Positions 16,481 through 25,327 of a stretch of 64,000 nt of DNA are shown piece by piece. Numbering within the stretch: position 1 is the first letter of the stretch; each line of letters opens with the position of its first letter. The position numbers and the translations under genes were made by a program. The DNA is taken from positions 51,387 through 115,386 of the forward strand of contig JALVXB010000021.1 in NCBI GenBank assembly GCA_027023025.1, in the 5' to 3' direction. The notes below the pieces were generated by a model that saw only the letters and a list, made by a program, of their open reading frames with translations, was not told where the DNA came from and did not search any database. The stretch is from Caldisericaceae bacterium (GTDB taxonomy: Bacteria > Caldisericota > Caldisericia > Caldisericales > Caldisericaceae).

Positions 16481-17611
16481 TTAAATTCCTCTCTTTCTTT
16501 TTGACAGGGCTTTCAGGTTTTCTGCGCACTCTTCACCGCTTTTGGCAAACATCTCACAGAAAAGTCTGTCCAGCCCGCTTTTGTCACTGTTCGTTACCAC
16601 GGCCTGCTCGTGCGCCTCCCTCAAAACGACTGGATACCCGTTGCCCTTCTCCATCTGACTAAGCAAAAGCTTGTGCGTTATTTTGAGCACTTCTTTATTT
16701 TCGAATACAAAACTAGGGATTTCTATGCGTACTACTTCTCTTTGCTTTAAGTAGAAAAAGTAAACAGGATTTTTGTAGAATTGCAGAATTGGTACATTGC
16801 TTTTAAAAACTGCGGACCTTTCTCCACTTTTAAGAAGATATTCAAATACATCTACATCTTCGAGTTGGTCAAATTTTTCAACTTCTTTTTTGGGGTACTT
16901 AAAAATCGTTAAAGCAGCAACTTTTATAAGCCCTATAACATCTTTTGAATGGCTACCGCTTACATACCCTGCGATTGGCAAGTTCTTTTCCTTGCTCTTT
17001 TTGAATAAATTTTCGAAGCGTTTTACAAAAAGTTTTTTAAAGTCGTCGCTTCTATTTTTAATCTCCCACTGGATCAGCGTTCCGTCAATTAAAGAAAGCA
17101 TCGGTAAGTTATCTCTATAGAATTCTTCAATTACTTTTGCAAGTGCTATGCTTTCGCCAAGAAGCATTTTTGCTTCTAAAAGTTCGCCTCGAACAACGAG
17201 TTTTCTGCCGTTTACCTCTTCGTAAAGGTCGTTATCCTTGTAGTAAATTTTTGGTCTCGAGTCAGAGTAGAAAAAAGCATTCTGTCCATAACCAATTGCA
17301 GCAATACCAATGTTTATAAGATAGTAAGGAAAAATAAAGTCTGGGTCTATGGGAATTTCCGATCCATCCGTAGCAGCTACCACATAATCAGAAGTATCAC
17401 TTTCTAGAAAAAATTTGTTAGAAGGTTCTTCTTCTGGAAAGGCAACAAAGTAAGGAAAAGCATTCACATCAATGGTAGAGATTTTTTCTTTCTCCACTTT
17501 AACGAGAATGTCGGCGGCCTCTTTTACGATCGATTCTTTTATGTGCTTGAGTCCTACTTTTTCCTTAACGATGCTGTTTATTTCTGGCAATAATTTTTCA
17601 AAAATCAGCAT
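16481..17611 (-). CDS. nurA: NurA-domain 5'-3' nuclease
   Basis: The 376-residue protein carries the NurA nuclease layout: VAATDGSEI at about residues 78-86 with the first metal-binding Asp, LSLIDGTLI with the second, GYVSGSHSKDVI, and REAHEQAVV close to the end. NurA resects DNA ends together with the HerA translocase. No herA is present in this window. It is the first gene of the nurA-thiI-DUF123-plsY operon. There is no Shine-Dalgarno; TATAAT ends only 5 nt before the ATG, so the mRNA seems leaderless. Confidence 0.82.
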   Translation of the reverse strand: MLIFEKLLPEINSIVKEKVGLKHIKESIVKEAADILVKVEKEKISTIDVNAFPYFVAFPEEEPSNKFFLESDTSDYVVAATDGSEIPIDPDFIFPYYLINIGIAAIGYGQNAFFYSDSRPKIYYKDNDLYEEVNGRKLVVRGELLEAKMLLGESIALAKVIEEFYRDNLPMLSLIDGTLIQWEIKNRSDDFKKLFVKRFENLFKKSKEKNLPIAGYVSGSHSKDVIGLIKVAALTIFKYPKKEVEKFDQLEDVDVFEYLLKSGERSAVFKSNVPILQFYKNPVYFFYLKQREVVRIEIPSFVFENKEVLKITHKLLLSQMEKGNGYPVVLREAHEQAVVTNSDKSGLDRLFCEMFAKSGEECAENLKALSKRKRGI

Positions 17612-17616
17612 AGTTT

Positions 17617-17622
17617 ATTATA
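17617..17622 (-). promoter_or_regulatory. -10 box placing nurA on a leaderless mRNA
   Basis: A perfect TATAAT on the minus strand ends 5 nt before the nurA ATG. The best -35, TTTATA 16 bp further upstream, is weak. Confidence 0.55.
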
Positions 17623-17658
17623 TAACAAAAAAACTCTTTATAAAATTGCACTCTATTC

Positions 17659-17664
17659 TATAAT
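17659..17664 (+). promoter_or_regulatory. -10 box placing the DUF401 gene on a leaderless mRNA
   Basis: A perfect TATAAT ends 6 nt before the ATG at 17671. No Shine-Dalgarno fits in that space. The -35 region (TTTATA, 16 bp upstream) is weak. Confidence 0.55.
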
Positions 17665-17670
17665 GTTTTC

Positions 17671-18873
17671 ATGCTAAGTTTAATAATACTTTCTGTAGTT
17701 CTCGTTTTAATAGGAATTCTAACGAAACTAAAAGTAAATATTGGTTTATCAATACTTATTGCAGCATTTTTACTTGCTATCTCCGGAGGGTTTAATTTAA
17801 CTTCTACTATCACCTCTTTATTTACTGTAGTTAAAAAGTCAGAAACCTGGAACTTAATTCTTATTGTAGTCACAATTACATACTTTGCTGACCTGCTGAA
17901 ACACTCTGGATTTTTGGAAGACATCGTTAAAAGTTATTCTACATTTTTGCCGTCAAAAGTGTTTATTCCTTTATTTGCGTTTATAATAGGTGCGCTGCCT
18001 ATGCCTGGGGGAGCACTTGTTTCTGCTCCACTCGTGGAAAAAGGCAGCAGCGAGTCAAATCTGGATAGAGAAGAAAAAGCCGTAATAAATTTTTGGTTCA
18101 GGCATATCTGGGAGCCATCCTCCCCCCTTTATCCAGAGATGATTCTGGCATCCATTATACTATCAGTCCCCATAATGCAAATTATTAGAATACAATATCC
18201 CATATCAATCGCGATGTTTGTGAGCGGCGCTTTGTTTTTGCTTCCTCTAATTAAAACGAGGGGCAGAACAAAAAATAAAACAGACATAAGTGCCTGGACT
18301 ATGCTTACCAGTTTAATGCCGATTATCGTAGTAATTTTGCTGATTCTTGCCCTTAGGGTTTCTGTCGTCGTATCTACGCTGATCGGAATAGTCTACATCG
18401 TTATCGTTAAAAGAACTTCGCTTAAAATTTTAAAAGCATCAATAAACTATACTTTGCTGTTAAAACTTGCATTTCTGATGTTTGCAATACTATACCTGAA
18501 ACACATTGCAATGCACGGAACGCTTATTTCTTCTGTGTATACTTACTTAACGCAAAAGGGTATTCCAGACTTTCTAATCTTGTTCTTCGTACCATTTATC
18601 GTAGGAATTTTGAGTGGGGCGGGAACGGCAATGGTAGGCGTGTCGTATCCAATGCTAATTTCTCTTATCAAGTCTCCTACTCTTAATCCCGTCCACTTGT
18701 ACATTGCTTTTTTAGGTGGATGGACGGCGCTCATGCTAACGCCGACACATCTCTGTCTCTCACTTACGATAGAATACTTTAATGCAGAGTTGGAAAAGAC
18801 ATATAGGTTGCTCATAAAAAATGTTTTGCTTATGTTAGCAACTTCACTCCTTGTACTTTTAATTATTAAATAA
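17671..18873 (+). CDS. DUF401 family integral membrane protein
   Basis: The 400-residue protein has about ten to twelve hydrophobic segments and the DUF401 (COG1906) hallmarks: ALPMPGGALVSAPLVE at about residues 109-124, FRHIWEPSSPLYPEMIL at about 145-161, and GGWTALMLTPTHLCLSLT near the C terminus. These resemble the paired loops of Na+/H+ antiporter or Gnt-type permeases, so it may be a transporter; no member's substrate is assumed. It diverges from nurA with only 59 bp between the start codons. Confidence 0.78.
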   Translation: MLSLIILSVVLVLIGILTKLKVNIGLSILIAAFLLAISGGFNLTSTITSLFTVVKKSETWNLILIVVTITYFADLLKHSGFLEDIVKSYSTFLPSKVFIPLFAFIIGALPMPGGALVSAPLVEKGSSESNLDREEKAVINFWFRHIWEPSSPLYPEMILASIILSVPIMQIIRIQYPISIAMFVSGALFLLPLIKTRGRTKNKTDISAWTMLTSLMPIIVVILLILALRVSVVVSTLIGIVYIVIVKRTSLKILKASINYTLLLKLAFLMFAILYLKHIAMHGTLISSVYTYLTQKGIPDFLILFFVPFIVGILSGAGTAMVGVSYPMLISLIKSPTLNPVHLYIAFLGGWTALMLTPTHLCLSLTIEYFNAELEKTYRLLIKNVLLMLATSLLVLLIIK

Positions 18874-19000
18874 ATGGCTTTGTAGAGTAGTTGGAGTATA
18901 TAAATTAAGCACAACAAAATACCTTGCATTCAGAGTGGAATCACAAGAGGAGTTCAAAATTAAAATTACAAAAAAGAATTATCCTGAATTTAATAACATT

Positions 19001-19032
19001 AAAAGGGCACCTACCAGAAGAGGTACCCTTTT
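19001..19032. terminator. bidirectional terminator between convergent genes
   Basis: AAAAGGGCACCT and AGGTACCCTTTT pair at 11 of 12 positions around an 8-nt loop. Runs of A and T on either side allow function in both directions, serving the DUF401 gene and the ABC importer operon. Confidence 0.6.
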
Positions 19033-19069
19033 AAATTCATGTGCGAGCCTACAAAATTAGGCGTACTTT

Positions 19070-20437
19070 TTACGGATTCTGGAAGTCTTTAAGAATTGCT
19101 TGTGCTTCTTTCTGAGCTTCGTCCATTGCAGCTTTTGGAGTCATCTGTCCGTTGTATGCAGCCTGTAGATACTTGTGGAAAATGTTCCTCACCTGTGCAA
19201 GATCGTGACAAGAGAATTCCGGGCCTGCATACTTCAAAAGTTCTTTTACTTTAGCTGCTTGCGGAACTTCTTTGAGATGCTGTTTCATAACATCAAGATC
19301 GTACGCACTCTTCCTCGTTGCAATGTATCCAGTATTAATACTAAAGTCTGCAACATACTTTGGTTGTGTAACGAATTCGATAAACTTCCATGCAGCATCC
19401 TGTTTTTCTTTTGGTACATTCTTAAACATGTAGATGTTTCCGCCACCGGTTACCGTTGCATAAGTTCCTTTCTTTTTGCCAGGGACCGCCATAACGCCTA
19501 CATTAAATTTAGAGCCCTGAAGTATTCCGTTAAGACCTGATGTTGAATGAAGAATAAATGCAGCTCTGCCATTTTCAAAGTCTGGCACTGCCGTATTCCA
19601 GTTCTTCTGAACGCCCTCCGGCATTGCGTGATACTTATGGGAAAGGTCTATGTAGTATTGTATAGCCTCAATTACGCGTGGATCGTTAAAGTTCATCTGC
19701 GCAGGACCCTTGAAGATGTTCGTTCCATTACCAATTGCAAGTGGCTGGAATAACCAATAAGGCCAGCCCGATGGCCATTCAATCCCCCAGCGCACTACTT
19801 TTCCATCTTTATCTCTTTTCGTCAATTTTGATGTAACTTCTGCAAGTGACTGCCAGCTGTCAGGTACTGGAAGGTTATTTTCCTTAAGAAGGTCGGCATT
19901 GTAATACATCAGTGCAATACTTCTCTGAAAAGGAATACTCCAGATCTTGCCGTCGTACTTGGAGTTTGCAAGGAACTGAGGGAAGAAGTCGTTTAAATAG
20001 GCCTGTCCATTAGGCATACTGTTGATGTAACTGTCAAGTGGAACGATGTAACCTGCGTCAATTAAGTCGTAAAGATCTGTTGCAAGCATAATTGCAAGTG
20101 CAGGTGGTTCTCCTCCACCGTTAATAACAGTTTTAATTGCTTTCTCAACATCAGTATATCCACCTGAATAAACAGGTTTTACCGTGATGTTTGGATATTC
20201 TTTGTGGAATGCTGCTGCATAACTATCAAGCAATTTTGCCTCTGGTGCAAGAGTAGACACTGGGAAGTAAATTTGAATCGTTACTTCTTTTTGTGTATTT
20301 TGTTGCTGGTTTTGTTGACTGTTTTGGTTGTTGTTCTGCTGTGGTGCTTTTTTGGGTGCACATCCTGCAAAAACGATAGAAAATGACACTACAAATACGA
20401 GCAGCACGAGCAGAAGTTTTTTAGAAAAAATTTTCAT
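19070..20437 (-). CDS. ABC transporter solute-binding lipoprotein, UgpB-like
   Basis: This family 1 extracellular solute-binding protein begins with a lipoprotein signal peptide whose lipobox is VFAGC, followed by a Q/N-rich linker that tethers it to the membrane. The PALAIMLATDLYDLID and VPLDSYI stretches resemble UgpB, the glycerol-3-phosphate binding protein, but the specificity could equally be for a sugar or oligosaccharide. AGGAGG precedes the ATG. It is the third gene of a permease-permease-binding protein operon that lacks its own ATPase, as is common when one shared ATPase serves several importers. Confidence 0.85.
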   Translation of the reverse strand: MKIFSKKLLLVLLVFVVSFSIVFAGCAPKKAPQQNNNQNSQQNQQQNTQKEVTIQIYFPVSTLAPEAKLLDSYAAAFHKEYPNITVKPVYSGGYTDVEKAIKTVINGGGEPPALAIMLATDLYDLIDAGYIVPLDSYINSMPNGQAYLNDFFPQFLANSKYDGKIWSIPFQRSIALMYYNADLLKENNLPVPDSWQSLAEVTSKLTKRDKDGKVVRWGIEWPSGWPYWLFQPLAIGNGTNIFKGPAQMNFNDPRVIEAIQYYIDLSHKYHAMPEGVQKNWNTAVPDFENGRAAFILHSTSGLNGILQGSKFNVGVMAVPGKKKGTYATVTGGGNIYMFKNVPKEKQDAAWKFIEFVTQPKYVADFSINTGYIATRKSAYDLDVMKQHLKEVPQAAKVKELLKYAGPEFSCHDLAQVRNIFHKYLQAAYNGQMTPKAAMDEAQKEAQAILKDFQNP

Positions 20438-20518
20438 AAAACACTACCTCCTTTGAAGTTATATAATTTGTATTTATAACTTTTCATGCGTTTTAGTTAT
20501 CTTTAACCACCCCCCTTT

Positions 20519-21376
20519 TTACTTTATACCAGAATAAAGAAAACTATTAATAAAGCGCTTCTGGAAAACAACAAATGCAATAAGCAGCGGTGCAACGACA
20601 ATAAGCGTAGCAGCAGCAAGTAGAGGCCACTGCGCGCCGATTTCGCCAAGTTGTGTAAAACGCACGAGTCCTACGGTAAGAACGCGTGCCTTATTACTCG
20701 AGGTAACGACGAGAGGCCACAAGAATTCATTCCAGTGCCATGTAACTGAAGAGATAGCAAAGGCAAGAAGTGTTGGAATAGCAGGAGGAAGATAAACATG
20801 CATTATAAGTTGCCACCAATTGCAACCATCAATTATACCTGCCTCAACGAGTTCATATGGAACCTCAAGAAATGCTTGCCGCATTAGAAAAGTGCCAAAT
20901 GCTGAACCAAAGTACGGCAATGCAATTGCAAGTAAAGTATCGTATAATCCTAACTCTCTTATCGTTGCAAAGTTTGGAACGAGAAGTGCCGTCGTAGGAA
21001 TCATAAGTTGCAACAAAATAAAGAATAATAGCCAGCGCTTTCCAACGAATTCGTAATTTGCAAAAGCAAAACCTGCAAATACTGCAGTAACTATTTGAAC
21101 TCCGAGAATAAGTGAAACAACTATAATCGTATTTTTGTAATAAAGCAGGAAAGGTGCCATGTGCCAGGCACGAATGTAATTAGCAAAAGAAAAAGAGCCA
21201 CCAAACCAGATACTTCCTGGACCAATTGGGGAATTAGGCGGCCTGAACGATGCAGCTATTGCCCACAGAATTACTGATGCCCAGAGTAAACTCAATACGG
21301 CTGCTATAAGCGCAATTACAAAACTATTTATTTTTTTCTTTATGTGCTTCGTTTTTGGAATAGAGTTATGCGACAC
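20519..21376 (-). CDS. ABC sugar/glycerol-phosphate permease, UgpE/MalG type
   Basis: The 285-residue inner membrane protein has six hydrophobic helices and the EAA loop ELVEAGIIDGCNWWQLIMHV, which docks the ATPase. GTG at 21376 was chosen as start because AAAGGAGG is 6 nt upstream; an in-frame codon 39 nt earlier lacks one. The start lies inside the end of the upstream permease gene (11-bp overlap), so the two halves of the channel are translationally coupled. Confidence 0.87.
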   Translation of the reverse strand: MSHNSIPKTKHIKKKINSFVIALIAAVLSLLWASVILWAIAASFRPPNSPIGPGSIWFGGSFSFANYIRAWHMAPFLLYYKNTIIVVSLILGVQIVTAVFAGFAFANYEFVGKRWLLFFILLQLMIPTTALLVPNFATIRELGLYDTLLAIALPYFGSAFGTFLMRQAFLEVPYELVEAGIIDGCNWWQLIMHVYLPPAIPTLLAFAISSVTWHWNEFLWPLVVTSSNKARVLTVGLVRFTQLGEIGAQWPLLAAATLIVVAPLLIAFVVFQKRFINSFLYSGIK

Positions 21377-22283
21377 GCCTGTCCTCCTTTCTCTCAGAGA
21401 GAGCAAAGTTACCAATAGTGAATATTAAAATAAATGCAACGAGAATGACGGTAAGTGCAGCAGACTTTCCTACATCTTGATAGTTAAATCTCATTTCCCA
21501 CAAGTAATACAACAGTACATTACTCGCATCACTTGGCCCGCCCTGTGTCAAAACGAAAATGTGATCGATTATTTGGAAACCGTCAATAAAGGCGATTGTA
21601 GTAACGAAAAGTGTAGTGCGACGAAGCAATGGAAATGTAATGTACCGCAAGCGTTGTAAGTAGTTTACTCCATCAATATCAGCAGCTTCGAATACATCTG
21701 TAGGAAGATTTTGCAAACCCGCAAGATAAAAAATCATAAAGTATCCAGCGCTCTTCCATATAGCAACTATCATTACGGCTAAAAGTGCAAGGTGAGGATT
21801 TCCCGTCCAATTTTGCGGCCCGTGGTACCCAAACCACTGAAGAAAAAGGTTAAATAATCCGTAATTTGGTGTAAAGAAGTACATCCACACTGTAGCAGCA
21901 CTAACCATTGGAAGAATCGTAGGATAAAAAAATCCCAATCGAATAAAGCCAATTCCTTTTATTGCCCTATTTACGAGGAGAGCAAATAAAAATGCCAGAA
22001 TAACACTAATCGGGACGACACCCGCAACATAGATGATCGTATTCCATAAAACCTGATGGAATGTAGGTGACTTAAAGAGTTCTACATAGTTCTGCAGCCC
22101 AATAAAAGTAGGAACTCTAAATCGCGGCACATTTAGTTTCAGACGAAAGAAGCTTTGATAGATTGAGAGTACTGTTGGCCAGGCAGTGAACATTAAAACT
22201 ACGATAAATGTAGGAAGAATTAAGAGCCAAGGAATAATTGAAGACTTCAAATCAGAATGTTTGTTTGCAACTGTTTTAGCCAT
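21366..22283 (-). CDS. ABC sugar/glycerol-phosphate permease, UgpA/MalF type
   Basis: The 305-residue permease has six main helices and the EAA loop DVFEAADIDGVNYLQRLRYITFP. The N terminus LLILPTFIVVLMFTAWP is typical of UgpA. The ATG at 22283 follows GGAG by 6 nt; an open frame extends further upstream, but the promoter at 22306-22333 rules out those starts. It is the first gene of the importer operon. Confidence 0.88.
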   Translation of the reverse strand: MAKTVANKHSDLKSSIIPWLLILPTFIVVLMFTAWPTVLSIYQSFFRLKLNVPRFRVPTFIGLQNYVELFKSPTFHQVLWNTIIYVAGVVPISVILAFLFALLVNRAIKGIGFIRLGFFYPTILPMVSAATVWMYFFTPNYGLFNLFLQWFGYHGPQNWTGNPHLALLAVMIVAIWKSAGYFMIFYLAGLQNLPTDVFEAADIDGVNYLQRLRYITFPLLRRTTLFVTTIAFIDGFQIIDHIFVLTQGGPSDASNVLLYYLWEMRFNYQDVGKSAALTVILVAFILIFTIGNFALSERKEDRRVA

Positions 22284-22305
22284 TAACATCTCCTTTCTTT
22301 TTTGT

Positions 22306-22333
22306 ATTATAGAAAGTAAATATTTTTTGTCAA
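22306..22333 (-). promoter_or_regulatory. consensus promoter of the ABC sugar importer operon
   Basis: TTGACA (22328-22333, minus) and TATAAT (22306-22311) are separated by 16 bp, about 22 bp before the start codon of the first permease gene. Confidence 0.8.
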
Positions 22334-22936
22334 CGAAATAGGCTAAAGTAACATTAAAGGGCTTCGTCAAAGTCTTCGAAACAGTCCTAAGAATAAAGAA
22401 CAGGTATTCTGCAAACATGGATTTTCTTTAAAAACAAATTATCATAAGTTCTTTGTCTGCATAAAAGAACTTCACGCTGTACCACAACCAATACTTATGG
22501 AGTGTTTTAAAAGTGCACCTCAAAACGGCGAAGAGAAAAATGAGTTTGCTCGATAATTGCAGGAGAAGAAAATGTTTAGTCGAAAATAAGGAAAAGAATA
22601 AGAATCTTTCTTAAAAGCAACTTTAAGATTGGAAAAAATTCATTCTGAAGGAGATTGCGAGCGAAGAATCTCTGCTTTACACAGGCAAGTCAAGTAAAGA
22701 GTTTCTACCTTAACGGCAATACCTTTGTCTGAACCTTACATTTGTTTACATTAAAAATTCAAATTGCACGCCAATTTCTTATGAGGTCCTCCGCAAGGAC
22801 GGCTCGAGGACGACTCCATTCCGTCACTCTGAGCGGTCTCTGCCCTAATGACAATGCACTTCGTTGCTATTAAAGATTACTTACAGACTGTTTTGTCAAA
22901 AACGGCTCAGAACGACAAAATCACTACAAACAAACT
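22334..22936. other. gene-free region with decayed dispersed repeats
   Basis: No supportable gene. Stretches such as TTGCGAGCGAAGAATCTC (about 22657-22674) and CGTCACTCTGAGCGGTCTC (about 22826-22844) look like decayed copies of the CGTCATTCTGAGCG...GAATCTC-type intergenic repeats seen in many bacteria. A frame open from about 22341 to 22556 has no start codon near its beginning and no recognisable content. Confidence 0.4.
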
Positions 22937-23050
22937 TTGTATTTATCAGCCTTCGTTTCAAAATCGCTAATTTAAGGCCCATAGACGCAAATCTTGAGAA
23001 AAATCGGGTAATTATACCTGCAAAACGCGTTAAACGGCCTTATTTTAGGG
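22937..23050. repeat. hairpin-type dispersed repeat, copy B
   Basis: This is the second copy of the element at 9391-9506. It contains AAGGCCCATAGACGCAAATC at 22974-22993 and ends with GGCCTTATTTTAGGG, which is complementary to the left end of copy A. A partial third copy of the left flank (AAGCCTGTATTTATCGGC) follows at about 23069. The rest of the gene-free stretch to 23546 shows nothing else clear. Confidence 0.6.
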
Positions 23051-23546
23051 CATAAGAAAATTGCAATAAAGCCTGTATTTATCGGCATTTCTTGAAAATT
23101 ACCTTAAAATTATCAATTTGAATAAAATTCCCTAAAATAGAAGCCCGCATAAATAGAGGCTTTCTTAATGGTCAAAAACAGGCAAAATTCGTCCGAAAAG
23201 CGAAAAATTGTTCGCTATAGAAAAATATTGTATTACGCCAGGAATTATCTACTGTTTAATCATTTATTGTAATCTTACAGCTGAAAAATCCCAGAGATTT
23301 ATAACTATAGCGATAAATGTGTAGGATTCCAGGTTATGGGTATTGCGGAGACAGGTGTATAACTCGTGAAGTTTCGTCATTCGTAAACGACTTTTGTTAG
23401 GTTGCTAATATAAACAGTATTATTTTCCCGCAAAAACTGATAGATCAAACATAAAAAACTTAAGTGAAAATTATTAAGATGAGGTTTTTTTAATCTTAAA
23501 AATTACTATTTACAGCAGAAAATTCATTAAATTTATCGACAAACAG

Positions 23547-23622
23547 TGGTGCCGAGGGACGGAATTGAACCGCCGACACGGGGATTTTCAGTCCCCTGCT
23601 CTACCGACTGAGCTACCTCGGC
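23547..23622 (-). tRNA. tRNA-Phe (GAA)
   Basis: On the minus strand the acceptor GCCGAGG pairs with CCTCGGC, and an encoded CCA follows. The anticodon arm GGGGA-CTGAAAA-TCCCC gives anticodon GAA. The T-arm contains GTTCAATTC. It is the last of three tRNAs transcribed together. Confidence 0.97.
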
Positions 23623-23628
23623 AAAGAG

Positions 23629-23703
23629 TGGTGGGCGAAAGAGGATTCGAACCTCTGACTTCTTGCGTGTAAGGCAAGCGTTCTACCGCTGAACTATCCG
23701 CCC
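23629..23703 (-). tRNA. tRNA-Val (TAC)
   Basis: The acceptor stem starts GGGCGGA and ends TTCGCCC, with an encoded ACCA. The anticodon arm CTTGC-CTTACAC-GCAAG gives anticodon TAC. The T-arm contains GGTTCGAATCC. Confidence 0.97.
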
Positions 23704-23710
23704 ATAAAAG

Positions 23711-23795
23711 TGGTGCCGGGAGTGGGACTTGAACCCACACGTGTCTCCACATGCGCCCCTTAAACGCACGCGTCTGCCAATTCCGCCATCCCGGC
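23711..23795 (-). tRNA. tRNA-Leu, anticodon reads AAG
   Basis: This 85-nt class II tRNA has a long variable arm (TGTGGAGACACG), acceptor GCCGGGA/CTCCCGGC region and encoded CCA. The anticodon arm folds as TGCGT-TTAAGGG-GCGCA, with U33 then A34 A35 G36 and G37. That gives anticodon AAG, reading CUU, where bacteria normally have GAG. A TAA reading would require a stem with a G-G mismatch, and G37 suits the CUN box, so AAG is preferred. Confidence 0.9.
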
Positions 23796-23811
23796 ACTTT
23801 ACCTTAACACA

Positions 23812-24045
23812 CTAAAATACTTTAAATACAGCCAGATATATTGAAGTTAATACAAATGCAATTGAGAAAATAGTTGCTAGCCTGTCGAGGAGTTTATCCT
23901 TGGGGCTCTTTGAGTGAAATACCGTTGCTCCGCCAGATATTGCTCCAAGGCCAGCACCTTTTGGGCTCATAAACAAAATTGCCAATGTCGCGCCCAACGC
24001 AAAAATCAAATCTAATGTAATTACTATAATTGCTCCTGTCGTCAT
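23812..24045 (-). CDS. secG: preprotein translocase subunit SecG
   Basis: The 77-residue protein has two hydrophobic helices separated by a Gly-rich polar loop (SPKGAGLGAISGG) followed by KDKLLDRLATIF, the SecG layout. It assists the SecYEG channel. GAGGT precedes the ATG. It follows pgk by 73 bp, the classic gap-pgk-(tpi)-secG order but with tpi absent, and precedes three tRNA genes on the same strand. Confidence 0.9.
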   Translation of the reverse strand: MTTGAIIVITLDLIFALGATLAILFMSPKGAGLGAISGGATVFHSKSPKDKLLDRLATIFSIAFVLTSIYLAVFKVF

Positions 24046-24118
24046 CTTATCTTTACCTCGCTCACGCTCATATTATACGGATTTGGGTTTTTATTTCAAG
24101 ACTTTTGATAAACATTTT

Positions 24119-25306
24119 TTACTTTTCTTCAAGTACATCTATAGCGGGAAGAGAATGGCCTTCAAGGAACTTTAAAAAAGCACCCCCACCAGTAGAAACA
24201 TGGGTAATTTTCTTATCTGCACCAAATCTTCTCAACGCAGCAGCAGTTTCTCCTCCGCCAGCAACGGCAGTTACACCTTCAAGCGTACCAATAAACTCAG
24301 CAATGTCGTAAGTACCTTTTGCAAATTGTTTAATTTCAAAAACTCCAAGTGGGCCGTTCCAGACGATAGTTTTTGCTTTAGAAAGTTCGTCTTTAAAAAT
24401 CTCGACAGTCTTTGGCCCTATGTCCACGCCTATCTCGTCTCCTGGAATCTCTTCTATGTCTACGACTTTGGAAGGCGCACCTTCTTTTATTTCTGGTGTA
24501 ACGACGACATCTGCGGGAAGAATAACCTTAATTCCCTTTTCTTTTGCTTCTTTCATTAACTCCTGAGCAAACGAAAGTTTTTCGTCTTCGCATAGAGAGT
24601 ATCCAATTTTGTATCCTTTTGCTTTCAAAAATGTAAAGCACATCCCACCACCAATAAGAAATGCGTCAACTTTATTCATTAAGTTTTGTATAACACCAAT
24701 CTTATCGGAAACTTTGGCACCACCGAGTACTGCAACAAATGGATGTTCGGGTGCAGTGAGCACTTTAGTTAAAACATTGATCTCTTTTTCCATTAAAAGG
24801 CCTGCAACTGCTGGAAGGTAAGACGCAATGCCAACTGTTGAAGCTGCAATTCTATGAGCAGTTGCAAAAGCATCGTCAACATAGACTTCACCAAGAGACG
24901 CAAGTTCCCTTGCAAACTCAGGGTTATTTTCTTTTTCCTCTTTGTGGAAACGAAGATTCTCAAGTAAAATAATGTCTCCGTCTTTCATACTGAAGACTTC
25001 TTTCTTAACTTCCTCTCCAATACAATCGTTTAACTTCTTCACGGGGCGATTAATTAATTCAGAAAGGACTTTAGCAACTGGGTCCAACCGCAAGTTAGGA
25101 ACAACTCTGCCTTTAGGACGCCCCAGATGAGTCATAAGAATTACTTTTGCATTATTTTCAATTAAGTAATTGATCGTAGGTAACGCAGCCCTTATTCTAA
25201 AGTCGTCCAATACTTTACCGTCAGGGCTAAGAGGAACATTGAAGTCTACTCTTACCAGAACCCTTTTATGAGAAACATCTATGTCTCTTACCGTTTTCTT
25301 GCTCAT
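24119..25306 (-). CDS. pgk: phosphoglycerate kinase
   Basis: This glycolytic kinase transfers phosphate from 1,3-bisphosphoglycerate to ADP. The substrate-site motifs are clear: RVDFNVPL at the N terminus, [21 protein letters not shown], the [17 protein letters not shown] hinge, and the nucleotide-binding [15 protein letters not shown] with the C-terminal [11 protein letters not shown]. The ATG at 25306 follows GGGAGGG; a GTG two codons upstream is too close to that site. It lies 21 bp after gap in the same operon. Confidence 0.97.
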   Translation of the reverse strand: MSKKTVRDIDVSHKRVLVRVDFNVPLSPDGKVLDDFRIRAALPTINYLIENNAKVILMTHLGRPKGRVVPNLRLDPVAKVLSELINRPVKKLNDCIGEEVKKEVFSMKDGDIILLENLRFHKEEKENNPEFARELASLGEVYVDDAFATAHRIAASTVGIASYLPAVAGLLMEKEINVLTKVLTAPEHPFVAVLGGAKVSDKIGVIQNLMNKVDAFLIGGGMCFTFLKAKGYKIGYSLCEDEKLSFAQELMKEAKEKGIKVILPADVVVTPEIKEGAPSKVVDIEEIPGDEIGVDIGPKTVEIFKDELSKAKTIVWNGPLGVFEIKQFAKGTYDIAEFIGTLEGVTAVAGGGETAAALRRFGADKKITHVSTGGGAFLKFLEGHSLPAIDVLEEK

Positions 25307-25327
25307 CTGCACCCTCCCCGTTATTTT

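Noticed and set aside
22341..22556. Open frame in the gene-free region
   Set aside because: No start codon near its beginning, no ribosome-binding site, and no recognisable protein pattern; the openness is not surprising at this length.
23711..23795. Calling this tRNA-Leu anticodon TAA
   Set aside because: The 5-bp anticodon stem would contain a G-G mismatch, whereas the AAG fold pairs at all five positions (one T-G).
23588..23797. Open frame across the tRNA cluster
   Set aside because: It lies fully over tRNA-Phe, tRNA-Val and tRNA-Leu genes and only reflects their sequence.
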